A DNA stretch of 26,316 nucleotides from Priapulus caudatus (Eukaryota; Priapulida; Priapulimorpha; Priapulimorphida; Priapulidae): positions 255,245 to 281,560 of the forward strand of contig NW_014577770.1 of the NCBI RefSeq assembly GCF_000485595.1, given 5' to 3'. Positions 18,346-26,316 of this stretch are shown in pieces; position 1 is the stretch's first letter, and every line of letters starts with the position of its first letter. The notes beneath the pieces are model-generated. The model did no database searches and was not told the origin of the DNA. It worked only from the letters and a program-made list of their open reading frames with translations. The translations under genes and the position numbers were made by a program.

Positions 18346-20617
18346 TGATCATTTTTTAACTTACAGTTACTGTACTAGGAAAACTTCAAGACAGGTTATA
18401 GGTAAGCATAAAACTAGGAAAATTAGATCATTAGAAACATATAGTCCAGAGGTATTTAGAGCAATGGTATAAAAAATTTAACGCGGATTCTATAATGCAT
18501 GCATGGGAAAATTTTCAAAAATACCTCCTAGAGGCCAGGCCATTGACACTGTCGCCCCTATTAAACAAGTTAGAATAAAACAAAGAATTGAGCCATGGTT
18601 TGATAGTGAGATTAGGGAGCTTATTCTGGAAAGAGATTACTGCTTTATAAGAGGAGTAAAGATGAAATTACATGCAAGGATTTTAAATTGCTTAGAAACA
18701 AAGTTCAAAATAAAATTAAGAAAGCAAAAGCTAATTACTATACGGAAAAGGTTGAAGACCACAAAAATAACCCTAAAAAATTATGGCAGACTTTAAAGAG
18801 TATGGTGATAAAAAAAGTAAGGGAACCAGTAACTTGGGCGGGGTAGGGCTAAAAATTTGAGAAAATATGTTTTGACAAAGCAATTGTTTCAAGTAATTTT
18901 AATAAGTATTTCACAAGTGTGGCCTCAAACTTGGTGAACGATCTACCACAAAAGGAAGGGACGTATGATGCGATTAGTCTTCAAAATTATTATAGGGACA
19001 ATTAAAGGCGTAGTAGAAAATTCATTTACTTTTACAACGGTGGGGAGAGGAAGAGGTACTACGGGTGCTGAAAAACATTAATACAGGGAAGACTATTGGG
19101 TTAGATAATATTCTCGCAAAATTAATAAAAGATGGGTCAAACGTTATTTCCTCAGCTCTTACACATGTAATCAACATGTCATTCATCCAAGAAAAAATCC
19201 CTGATGGCAGCAAGGGTCATTCCGATACANTAAAGCTTTTGATACCGTTGACCATAAAATTCTACTAGCCAATCAAGCTCAAAACTATCGGAATGGATAT
19301 TAGGACTGTGAAATGGTTCGGTGCTTATCTCTCTGGTAGAAGCCAAATAACTGATGTAAGAGGTACCTAATTCTCTAATAAGGACACTATTGCATGTGGA
19401 GTACCACAAGGCTCGATTTTGGGTCCTCTGTTATTTCTGATTTATGTTAATGACATGGCAAAGGCAGTTAACGTCAAGCTTTTATTATATGCTGACGATT
19501 CGGCCTAGTTCAGTTCTAGTAGTTCTAGTAGGCCTAGTTTCAGGGACAGAGGTACAGACTATACAGGACGAATTAAGTAGAGAATTGCATTCCATGAATA
19601 AATGGCTCAATGATAATAATTTATCCTTGGAAAATTTATCTTGGAAAAACAGAAAGTACTATTTTTGGAACTAAACACAAACTCAGGGATAATCCAAAAC
19701 TGGACATCAGATGTAATGGGGTGGAAATTGCACATAAAAATACAGTTAAGTATCTAGGAATAGACTTGGAAGACTCCATGAGTGGTGAGGTAACGGGAAT
19801 CAAGGTTGTAAAAAAGGTTAACAATAGATTGAAATTTATTTCTAGAAAAGCTAATTAGTATTTAAACACGGCATGTGAAAGATTACTAGTTTCTGCCTTA
19901 ATTCAATGTCATTTTGACTATGCAAGCAGTATATGGTACAGCAGTCTCACAAAGCGCACAAGGGCTAAGCTGCAAGTGTGTCAAAATAAAGCCATTAGAT
20001 GTGTTCTCAACCTAGGTACTAGAGCTGAAGGGGTCGTTGCCGTATCAGGTACTACATATATGTACCCGAGGTACATATATGTATACACAAAGTGTACCAG
20101 ACTTGTACTACAGACGTGTTCCCTAACCCTAACCCTAAACATACCTCATATAAAAATATAAACACAATACTAAACAACCTAAAACTACCTCGGGTACATA
20201 TATGTGGTACCTGATACGACAACGACCCTTCGTGCGGTACTAGAGCACACATAGGAACTAGAGAGTTCAAGGCTGTAAATTGGGTACCTGTAGAGTTAAG
20301 GGTAATGCAACTGAAGGTCAATAGGGTTTTTAAAATATTACATAATCTCGGCCCACAGTATATGACAGAAGGTTTCATGTTAACGTCAGAAGTCCATAGT
20401 TTCAATACAAGGGAAGGTGCATGAGATGTCTATTTTTAACCCGAGGGTGGGAAGCAGTGGGAAAAACTCTTTTACTTATACTGCAATTGAAGCTTGGAAC
20501 TCTCTACCACAGCAAGTTAGGACAAATTCTGTTTATTCTAGTTTTAAGTATAGTGTTAAGAAATGTCTGATGGAAAAGGTAGAAACATTAGAGGCAGAGG
20601 AGTATGATTTTCGCTAA
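18346..20617 (+). pseudogene. LINE ORF2, reverse transcriptase and C-terminal part, broken
   Basis: 18503-18796 holds the linker typical of CR1 (VAPIKQVRIKQRIEPWF). 19065-19240 holds the N-terminal RT motif (GLDNILAKLIKDG). AFDTVDHKIL appears at about 19235-19264, then [16 protein letters not shown] and YADD. The thumb-side KYLGIDLED follows near 19749 and CHFDYASSIWY near 19909. The segment between RT motif 1 and motif A is missing at about 19215-19232, next to an N. A hairpin element interrupts the C-terminal part at 20027-20231. The frame ends at 20617. Confidence 0.8.
20027..20231. mobile_element. Hairpin element (MITE-like) inserted in LINE ORF2, with internal (CCCTAA)3
   Basis: Terminal inverted repeats of about 46 bases lie at 20027-20072 and 20186-20231. 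They begin GAAGGG(G)TCGTTG and include CGTATCAGGTAC, then ACATATATGTACCCGAGG, with about three differences. ACATATATGT is itself palindromic and repeated in the left arm. (CCCTAA)3 is at 20121-20138. The 11-base direct repeat GGTACTAGAGC at 20015-20025 and 20236-20246 flanks the element a few bases outside each end. About 205 bp long, with no coding capacity. Confidence 0.75.
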
Positions 20618-20933
20618 AAGAATTCGGTTGAAATAGGCATAAGAAAAGTTTGTATCGTCTTATGAGAAGAATTTACGCATTGTAATTGACCGGTAAAACT
20701 AACAAATTTGTATATTTCAATAGTTAGTGCTGATAGTGATAGTAGTGTAATTATTAGATTCAAGGCATAGCAAAACAAGGACCACAATGTAAAAAGTGTG
20801 TAGTCATGCTTTTTGTGTATGTATCCTTGGTAGTTATCACAATTTTAAATGAATTAATAATTGTTATTGTAAAAGTATGCTATGTATTGTATATGATGGA
20901 TAATTGCCTAAATAAAAAAAAATATTATAAAAA
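20618..20933 (+). other. LINE 3' UTR and A-rich tail
   Basis: Non-coding AT-rich sequence follows the ORF2 end. It finishes in AATAAAAAAAAATATTATAA-type sequence immediately before the right copy of the target duplication. Confidence 0.65.
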
Positions 20934-20996
20934 TACCAGGGTACGTTCCGATATATCGAACCGTATCCAGGGTACCCTCCGATAGTACCCTGGGGC
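20934..20996. repeat. Right target duplication and displaced hairpin-arm sequence
   Basis: TACCAGGGTACGTTCCG (20934-20950) repeats 16796-16812. Beyond it, CCAGGGTACCCT (20970-20981) and AGTACCCTGG (20985-20994) are further arm-like words related to the left arm of the foldback element, which suggests the LINE landed inside that element. Confidence 0.65.
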
Positions 20997-21034
20997 TCAG
21001 AACAATATATACAAATATATTATATATAATGATA

Positions 21035-21550
21035 TATATATTCACTAACTCAAATTTAACATGACAATCAAGTACACACATATATGTACTGCAGCATGTT
21101 TCCACTATTGATCGAACCGACCTGGACGCTGTTTCTACGTACACTCAAGTAGAATATCGATATATATTTACAACTAACATTCATACATGACAATCAAGAT
21201 AAACTTATATCCACACATGTACCTGCATGTGCTGCGTGTTTTCCACTACTGTCGAACCACCCCTGCAATATGTTTCTGACGTACACGTCAAGTAAAATGA
21301 TAAGTATATATTCACTAACTCAAAGTTTAATCGTAACAATCAATACTCATGTCACACATGTCACTGTATACTCTGTTTCACTACTGATTAATCCCCACTG
21401 CAATGTGTTTCCTACTTACACTTAAAATACGGATATATTGACTACACTCAAATTTATCATAACAATCAAGTACATCATGTATATGTCACCTGCTACTATA
21501 CGTGTTTCGCACTATGACCAACCACCCTGATGGTGTTTTGCATGTAGGCG
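21035..21550. repeat. Four-unit diverged tandem repeat, about 126-146 bp period, ending in a kinase exon
   Basis: The anchor ACAATCAA occurs near 21064, 21190, 21336 and 21462, giving periods of about 126, 146 and 126. Each unit then has a C/T-rich CACTA block, and units 1-3 have TGTTTC-TACGTACAC-like ends. Unit 4 ends in the equivalent TGTTTTGCATGTAGGCG, which is the end of the kinase exon read on the plus strand. Confidence 0.7.
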
Positions 21551-21670
21551 TATTCGCAGCACTTCACGTCGCCGACACGTCTTTTGCCTGGATCCTTTCT
21601 CAGCATCGTCTCAAGTACGTCCCCTAAACTGCTCGAGGTATTCGTCAGGAAGCCTTGGCGTCGCGCCTCT
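21526..21670 (-). CDS. NEK-family kinase (NEK11-like), C-lobe exon with apparent frameshift
   Basis: After a TTAG acceptor (ending 21671) one frame reads ATPRLPDEYLEQF. The next phase reads DVLETMLRKDPGKRR, then GDVKCCEYAYMQNTI. Together these match, in order and spacing, the end of the NEK kinase domain (family form TPxLPxxYxxEL…ML.KDPxxRP…PYI). The phase changes at a GGGG run (plus strand CCCC, 21621-21624): one G fewer would give a continuous domain. This is either a sequence error or a disabling mutation. The Pro usual after KDPxxR is Arg here. The 3' boundary is uncertain (GT at 21525). Confidence 0.6.
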
Positions 21671-21770
21671 CTAACGATGGCGCTACGAACACGACCAGGG
21701 GCGGTGCGCGAACGCGTACCGCAGTGCCACATTTCTGCGTATAAATTACCCCTGCCTGACCTGTGAGACC

Positions 21771-24700
21771 GAGCTGAATACGAATTTCGAAACTGTTCGC
21801 GGTACTAAACTAAACTCTATAATACTCTCTACTAACTCTCTATCATATTTATCTAAAATAGAAGTCCTAGTAGATAGATCATTAATAACTGTTATTACTT
21901 AGGCTTTTCTCCAATAGATTTGCTCGTATTTAATTCACAGGGGGTTCCGATTGAATCATTCACCTATATAATATTGGTTCTACATAATTGAATTTTTTGG
22001 CCATTATGTAAACAAGTGCGACCAGAGCGACATCGGGCCCATTTGGTGTCTGGTGTGTCTGTCTGATAAGGTCATTTGTGCATAAGACAATGGACGTCCT
22101 TATACATACGTTATGTTCAACCCAAAAAAAACAACACTTCAAACTAGTGTAATAAAATGTCTGATAGATGGTCGGCCGCTATCACAGCATCGTTTGCACA
22201 TCGGTCAGCCAAAGCATTGCAGCAATGAAGCTGTCAGTGTGACCGACAGATTGCAAAAAGCAGGAGCGAAATAATTACATATTATTCTATACATAAACGT
22301 TGCGTTCTTCATGGTGTCAGCGAATAATGGCTATCATTAAACCCCTTTGCGAGGCACATCTGGTGGCTCTTAAAGAATAGGCTCAATGGTTGATTACAAC
22401 CAGAGCAGCTCGGTAGCAAGATTCTAATTTAAACAGCATACGATTAGCAAATATCTGTTAACTAAATTTCAGAACAGAGGTAGGCGCAGTGCTTAGTGGC
22501 ATCCGAATAGTCCAAGAACGTACACACGTTAATTGCTCTATTTGGTGCCAAATTTGACTGATGAAATTAAGTCTGGGGAATCCGCAGCATCAGTCCTGGT
22601 AATGATTTGAGTGCTAGTGACTGTATTCCAACTGATTCATAATGTAATCGACAGAATCTCATAGTATTATAAGTCATCTCATTATTTCCTAAGTAAGCGT
22701 TTGTTAATAAGAGTTATATGTGTGGAATTTCCTGTAAAATGGGCTTTCCACAACACAGGCTCACTCGGCCAGACCGCAGTTGAGAAACAAACAATGTTTA
22801 ACCACTCTTGCGTGTCAAAAGTCTATACCGAGCACTTCTCTCCGAATGAGTCAGCACAGAAAAGTAATTTCATGGTCTCTTTCATAAACCATAAAATTTG
22901 CAGGTCCCGCTGAAACAAAAAGTTTTTCGATCGCGCGGATACCGCTCAGACGCATGTCCTTTAGAAAATGTCTATAAATCTGCCCTGTGGCGATTGACTT
23001 TGACTGCGTGACCTCCAATTAGGCACAGGTGACTGGCTTTTCTATCATGATGCTATACACTGACTATCACGAGCCTAGGTCGATGCCGTTGTAGATTGAA
23101 TGGCCCGCAATTTGCATTTCCCTCCCTATACCTTAAAGCATAATAGGCCGATTGATTATGCGCAATTTTTAACGAATGCTACGAGTTACACTGGCACCTT
23201 GCTGAGTATGATTAAGTACCATTACCTGTATAGCAAACTGCGTATTAGTTTGCCACTATCCACTGCTGGGTTTACTAAGCAATGTCTAAGTTGAAATCGC
23301 AGTCCCACGAATCAGCTTGACTGAGCTTGTTTACAGTTTCGAAACGCGCATACTTCGAAGGGTGTGATACGAGATTTATAGTCACCCGGACATTTTCGCA
23401 CGATGCAAAACGCGCACGCACGCATGACATTTCGCTGACGGCCGTGCACGCAATGCTATGCGTAGCTACAGTGAACCGTACCTGTATAGTAACCTAGCTC
23501 TGATTGTAATGAACGTGGAATCCACGTCACGATCAGCGGACGCTCGTTGTAATGACAGTAGGCTGGTGTTGGGGGCCAGACGCTATGGAGATCGCAGACT
23601 AAACAGGAAGAGACGGCACTACGGCCGTATTTACTGTATATTGGTCAAACGAATACACCTGTGTCTGAAATGAAGACATGTGCGGTACCCGTTCATTAGC
23701 ACCAACGATTATTTAGCTTGTGCCTCATACCCAGAATACACCAGAATACATTTAATAGTCATTAAGTCGATTAAAGCATCGGGACAAACAATTCTCTGCT
23801 AACACCCGGTTAGCAACATGTGACGTTGCCCTAACGAATCGGAGGCTATTTTTGCTTGGCAACCAAGTTTAGCGTTTGCGCCGGCCAGACTTTCAGAATT
23901 ACGGATTTCAATTAAGAACATTTGCTTATATATTCAGCAGTGAATATTGGACATACTAAGTACGCGGTGTTTGACTATAAAAGGTAGATGTACTATTAAC
24001 TACGAAGGTGGCCAGTGTACTGTAGCATTTCGGTGAACTTTGTATATCAATGAGCCTATTATGCCTTTAAGTTAAGGAGGGACATGCTTCCGCCCCTGTC
24101 TTTTACACCCCTTGACCTTTGACCCCGCAGCTTCGACATTCCCAACTCGTTTTGACGATCCCCACCAATCGCCAGCCGAAATCGGTGACCGTACGTCAAG
24201 CGGTTAAGATTTCGTGCCCAACTGTTGACATAGCGGAAGTACGGAAACGGACGCACGCTCATGCGATTCTACAAGCTGCACCTGACTATGTCAGATGAGC
24301 CTAAACAGCAGTTCAGGATCAGGAGGTAAAGTATAAAGCGGCTTTAAGTATGAGCTGACAGGGTTCAAAACTACTATATATTTTTTAGAAATTCACGTTT
24401 ATGTGTACCATCCCTTTGTTCAATGTTACTAACCGGATACGGATTTGAGTTGTTAGCATGCATGCCTATGACCGTCGGCGGCTCATGAGTGAGATGTGTC
24501 AAATACCAGGTGTTTGCCACCGGTACTAGTTCCAGTCATTATGCCGAGAGACTGCCAACATCTCCAATCTTGAATCATGATTGTTTGTGGAGAATGTGTT
24601 CTGTAAGTCACAACGAGAGAGGCAATTGTCAATGATTGCTACAATTACGTAGAGCAGTAGGGTAGACCATTGAAGTCTATGCAGTAGATGTTGCAATACC

Positions 24701-24900
24701 TGCGCTACGTTAAAATAAGAATGAACCTTACAATGAAGTGTATATTATTAAATATAATAATATATGTAATTATAAGAAATTTCATAAAATGTTCTCAAAA
24801 AAAATTCTGTACAGGCTTTTTTAGCAGCATTTTAATTGTGCTGAACAAGGCATTGTAAAAGCAGCAATTCTGCGAATGATGAGAGCACGTTTTCAATTTA
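21771..24900. other. Unassigned region between the kinase exons
   Basis: If the two kinase exons belong to one gene this is its intron(s), and exons for the DFG, APE and helix-F segments should lie here on the minus strand. I searched for DFG, NIFL and SDIW codon patterns and found none that survive frame and splice checks. The stretch about 22140-24720 has few simple repeats compared with the rest of the window. None of its open frames resembles a protein. Confidence 0.4.
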
Positions 24901-24918
24901 ACGTGACATCACAGACAN

Positions 24919-24962
24919 AGGAGAGGGAGAGGGAGACTGAGAGGGAGAGAGATAGAGACAGA
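24919..24962. repeat. Short purine-rich GAGGGA-type repeat next to an N
   Basis: Degenerate GAGGGA/GAGA units follow an ambiguous base at 24918. Confidence 0.8.
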
Positions 24963-25009
24963 TAGGTATATAGTGTCTATATTATGACACTCCTGATAAT
25001 ACTACATAC

Positions 25010-25158
25010 CTAGTCTTCAGATCCCTGTGCAGCACGCGCTGTTCATGCATGTACTGAATACCCAGCATCAGCTGGATGAACCAATCCAGCACTAGAGACT
25101 CACTAAACATCCTCTGCTCCTTCTGCCACATGTTGATCTTGTCTCCCAAGTCTCCTCC
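25010..25158 (-). CDS. NEK-family kinase (NEK11-like), catalytic-loop exon
   Basis: Between acceptor TTTCAG (ending 25159) and donor GTATGT (from 25009) lies an open 149-base exon of 49 codons plus two bases. It begins GGDLGDKINMWQKEQRMF, the start of helix D after the hinge. It continues VLDWFIQLMLGIQYMHEQ and ends RVLHRDLKT with a split codon before the expected Asn. HRDLKT is the NEK-type catalytic loop with Asp as catalytic base. WFIQLMLGIQYMHE closely resembles vertebrate NEK11. NEK kinases are Ser/Thr kinases of cilia and cell cycle; NEK11 acts in DNA-damage checkpoint signalling in mammals, and a similar role here is only inference. Confidence 0.85.
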
Positions 25159-25159
25159 C

Positions 25160-25754
25160 TGAAACAGCGTGCATACACACAGCTGCTAAGCAATGGTGCA
25201 ATAATAATGTTTATCTTTACCTCTATTTGACATTTTACAGAGAAAAAGCAAAAGTAATTAAATATAAAAAATAAAAAATAAAAAATCATCAGCGAGCCTT
25301 GTTACCTTCACATTATCATTGATATTGTGTAAAATGAATTGTTACAGTATATATATATATATTACTATTATACTTTTGAAATAATTAGTCATTATAGAAA
25401 AAAGTGCTCGTAGTTTCGTACATACGGATAAGCTAATTAGATAAAGAACTCGCTAGAGTATGCTGACAGTCACGTTACTCAGCCAGAACCAACACGGTTG
25501 CATGACTGGCGGACCAGCTGCTGCGCATCTATCGTGACATATAACATAACTACTGACAAACTATGACAATCCCCTTCTTTCTGGAAGGTTCAAAATGAAC
25601 TCAACTTTCACGAATTACAGTACTGTGTAAAAACAATGATATGGCTCTACAGGAAATGTTTCATAAGTCTAATCTTTCAAGTGGCCTTCACTTTTACTGG
25701 CCTGATCGACGAATCGGCGTAGCTGGAGGATTGAATTGTCGGCGTTCCTGCGCG
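25160..25754. other. Unassigned AT-rich region upstream of the kinase exon
   Basis: AT-rich sequence with short A- and TA-runs. No N-lobe kinase exon (glycine loop, VAIK lysine) is recognised here. Confidence 0.5.
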
Positions 25755-25999
25755 TTATCTCTCAGGGCAGGCAGCGATCAGTGCGATGGCGAGCACTGGT
25801 GCATGCTCTGATGCGAATATCTGTCGCTGGCCGCTGCTGAAGGCTTTTCTCCTGTAGGCGGCAATTTTGGCGATAGATTCCCTTGAATCTGCTTCCATAT
25901 GCTCGCCACAACAATCAGGACAGATATGCTCACTGGTTTTCACCACTCCAGGTTCGCAGTGATGGCATGTGGGCGATCTTAGTACACGTACAGAATCAC
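25755..25999 (-). CDS. Possible terminal exon with a paired-cysteine (zinc-ribbon-like) motif
   Basis: Behind a CACCCAG acceptor (ending 26000) a frame of 80 codons runs to TAA at 25755. It contains CHHC, then CPDCC 12 residues later: two Cys pairs spaced as in a small zinc ribbon. A helical KIAAYRRKAF segment and an Ala-rich tail follow. I do not recognise the family. It could be a host exon, a transposon-derived fragment or chance. No matching upstream exon was found in the 300 bases available. Confidence 0.25.
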
Positions 26000-26316
26000 C
26001 TGGGTGGGAGCACAGATAGTGTCTTAGGAATAGAGGCTACTGTCATACTGCTATTTCTGTTTCTCCTCCTCTCTTGTAGGCTTCGCGTTAGTCGTCACCA
26101 TCGACTCAGGCCACGGTGTGCAGTTGCTGGCTCGCGTTTGCTGGAAAGATTGGTCTGCGTAGACCTCTCGAGTTGAAGCAGCTTACTGCTGGCGAGCAAA
26201 TGTTGTAGTGTAAGGCTGCCACAGCATATCATATGTGGCTCTGTGTTTGCGACTCCTTGCATTTCTGCAGCAGAGCTGGGACAGTCTCGCACAGTCCCTC
26301 TCTAATGAAACCAATT
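26000..26316. other. Unassigned right edge
   Basis: The only notable feature is a strong plus-strand pyrimidine tract ending TTGTAG at about 26057-26080, like a 3' splice site. The following plus frame closes within 30 codons. No coding region is supported. Confidence 0.35.

Larger units (their letters stand above)
16813..20933 (+). mobile_element. CR1-like non-LTR retrotransposon (LINE), decayed
   Basis: The element is flanked by the 17-bp direct repeat TACCAGGGTACGTTCCG at 16796-16812 and 20934-20950, a target-site duplication. In order it has an ORF1 with coiled-coil-like acidic start and GDSL esterase, an APE endonuclease, an RT with YADD at 19488-19499, and an A-rich 3' end (20912-20933). 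Motif wording such as [26 protein letters not shown] and ILGDFNVNV is CR1-type. Many stops and frameshifts make it inactive. Confidence 0.85.

Noticed and set aside
21960-22142. Minus-strand frame with PDVALVALVYIMAKKF, faintly like the kinase SDIWALGCVLYE segment
   Set aside because: The invariant Trp and Gly are absent and the acceptor is weak; the resemblance could be chance.
24165-24195. Minus-strand DFG-like TVTDFGW, which could have been the missing kinase exon
   Set aside because: A TGA lies two codons upstream with no AG between it and the motif, and the flanking residues do not resemble a NEK activation loop.
26057-26160. Plus-strand splice acceptor followed by FALVVTIDSG, slightly like an Hsp70-type start
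   Set aside because: The frame stops within 30 codons and the similarity is limited to a few hydrophobic residues.

Overview
This window is animal nuclear DNA, most likely from a marine invertebrate and possibly a lophotrochozoan; the phylum cannot be fixed from sequence alone. The reasons are genes split by GT-AG introns, abundant (TG)n, (TC)n, (TA)n and (GGAT)n microsatellites, CR1-like and Ty3/Gypsy retroelements, hAT-like termini, and exons of two animal gene families. There is no prokaryotic operon, CRISPR array or recognisable RNA gene.

Minus strand, about 1.57-14.5 kb: a complete six-exon gene for a secreted fibrinogen-related (ficolin/tachylectin-like) protein. The exons at 14409-13945, 12344-12248, 3906-3761, 3231-3144, 2562-2398 and 1839-1574 join with matching phases into a 408-residue reading frame: signal peptide, Thr-rich stalk, coiled coil and one full fibrinogen C-terminal domain. 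A TATA box plus initiator lies 75-110 bases upstream of the ATG, and a diverged tandem duplication sits just beyond it.

Intron 2 of that gene (3907-12247) is inflated by a decayed Ty3/Gypsy retrotransposon on the opposite strand (3973-11844), with a tRNA-Leu-type primer site and gag, protease, RT, RNase H and integrase remnants. Its gag is split by a 2.2-kb element with hAT-like ends (4161-6344). That element carries a 1.77-kb second copy of the same retroelement's integrase end (4258-6024).

Plus strand, 16.66-20.95 kb: a decayed CR1-like LINE with a GDSL-esterase ORF1, an APE endonuclease and an RT. It is bounded by a 17-bp direct repeat and sits in the arm of a hairpin (foldback) element. 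A second hairpin element is inserted in the LINE's ORF2. Both hairpin elements enclose the same 18-base telomere-like array (CCCTAA)3.

Minus strand, 21.5-25.2 kb: two exons of a NEK-family kinase, most like NEK11. They cover the catalytic-loop segment (25010-25158) and the end of the C-lobe (about 21526-21670). The second carries an apparent one-base frameshift in a GGGG run and merges into a four-unit tandem repeat (about 21035-21550). The exons expected between them were not found. The remaining stretches are low-complexity or unrecognised DNA. Assembly ambiguities (N) occur at 12776-12785, 19230 and 24918.
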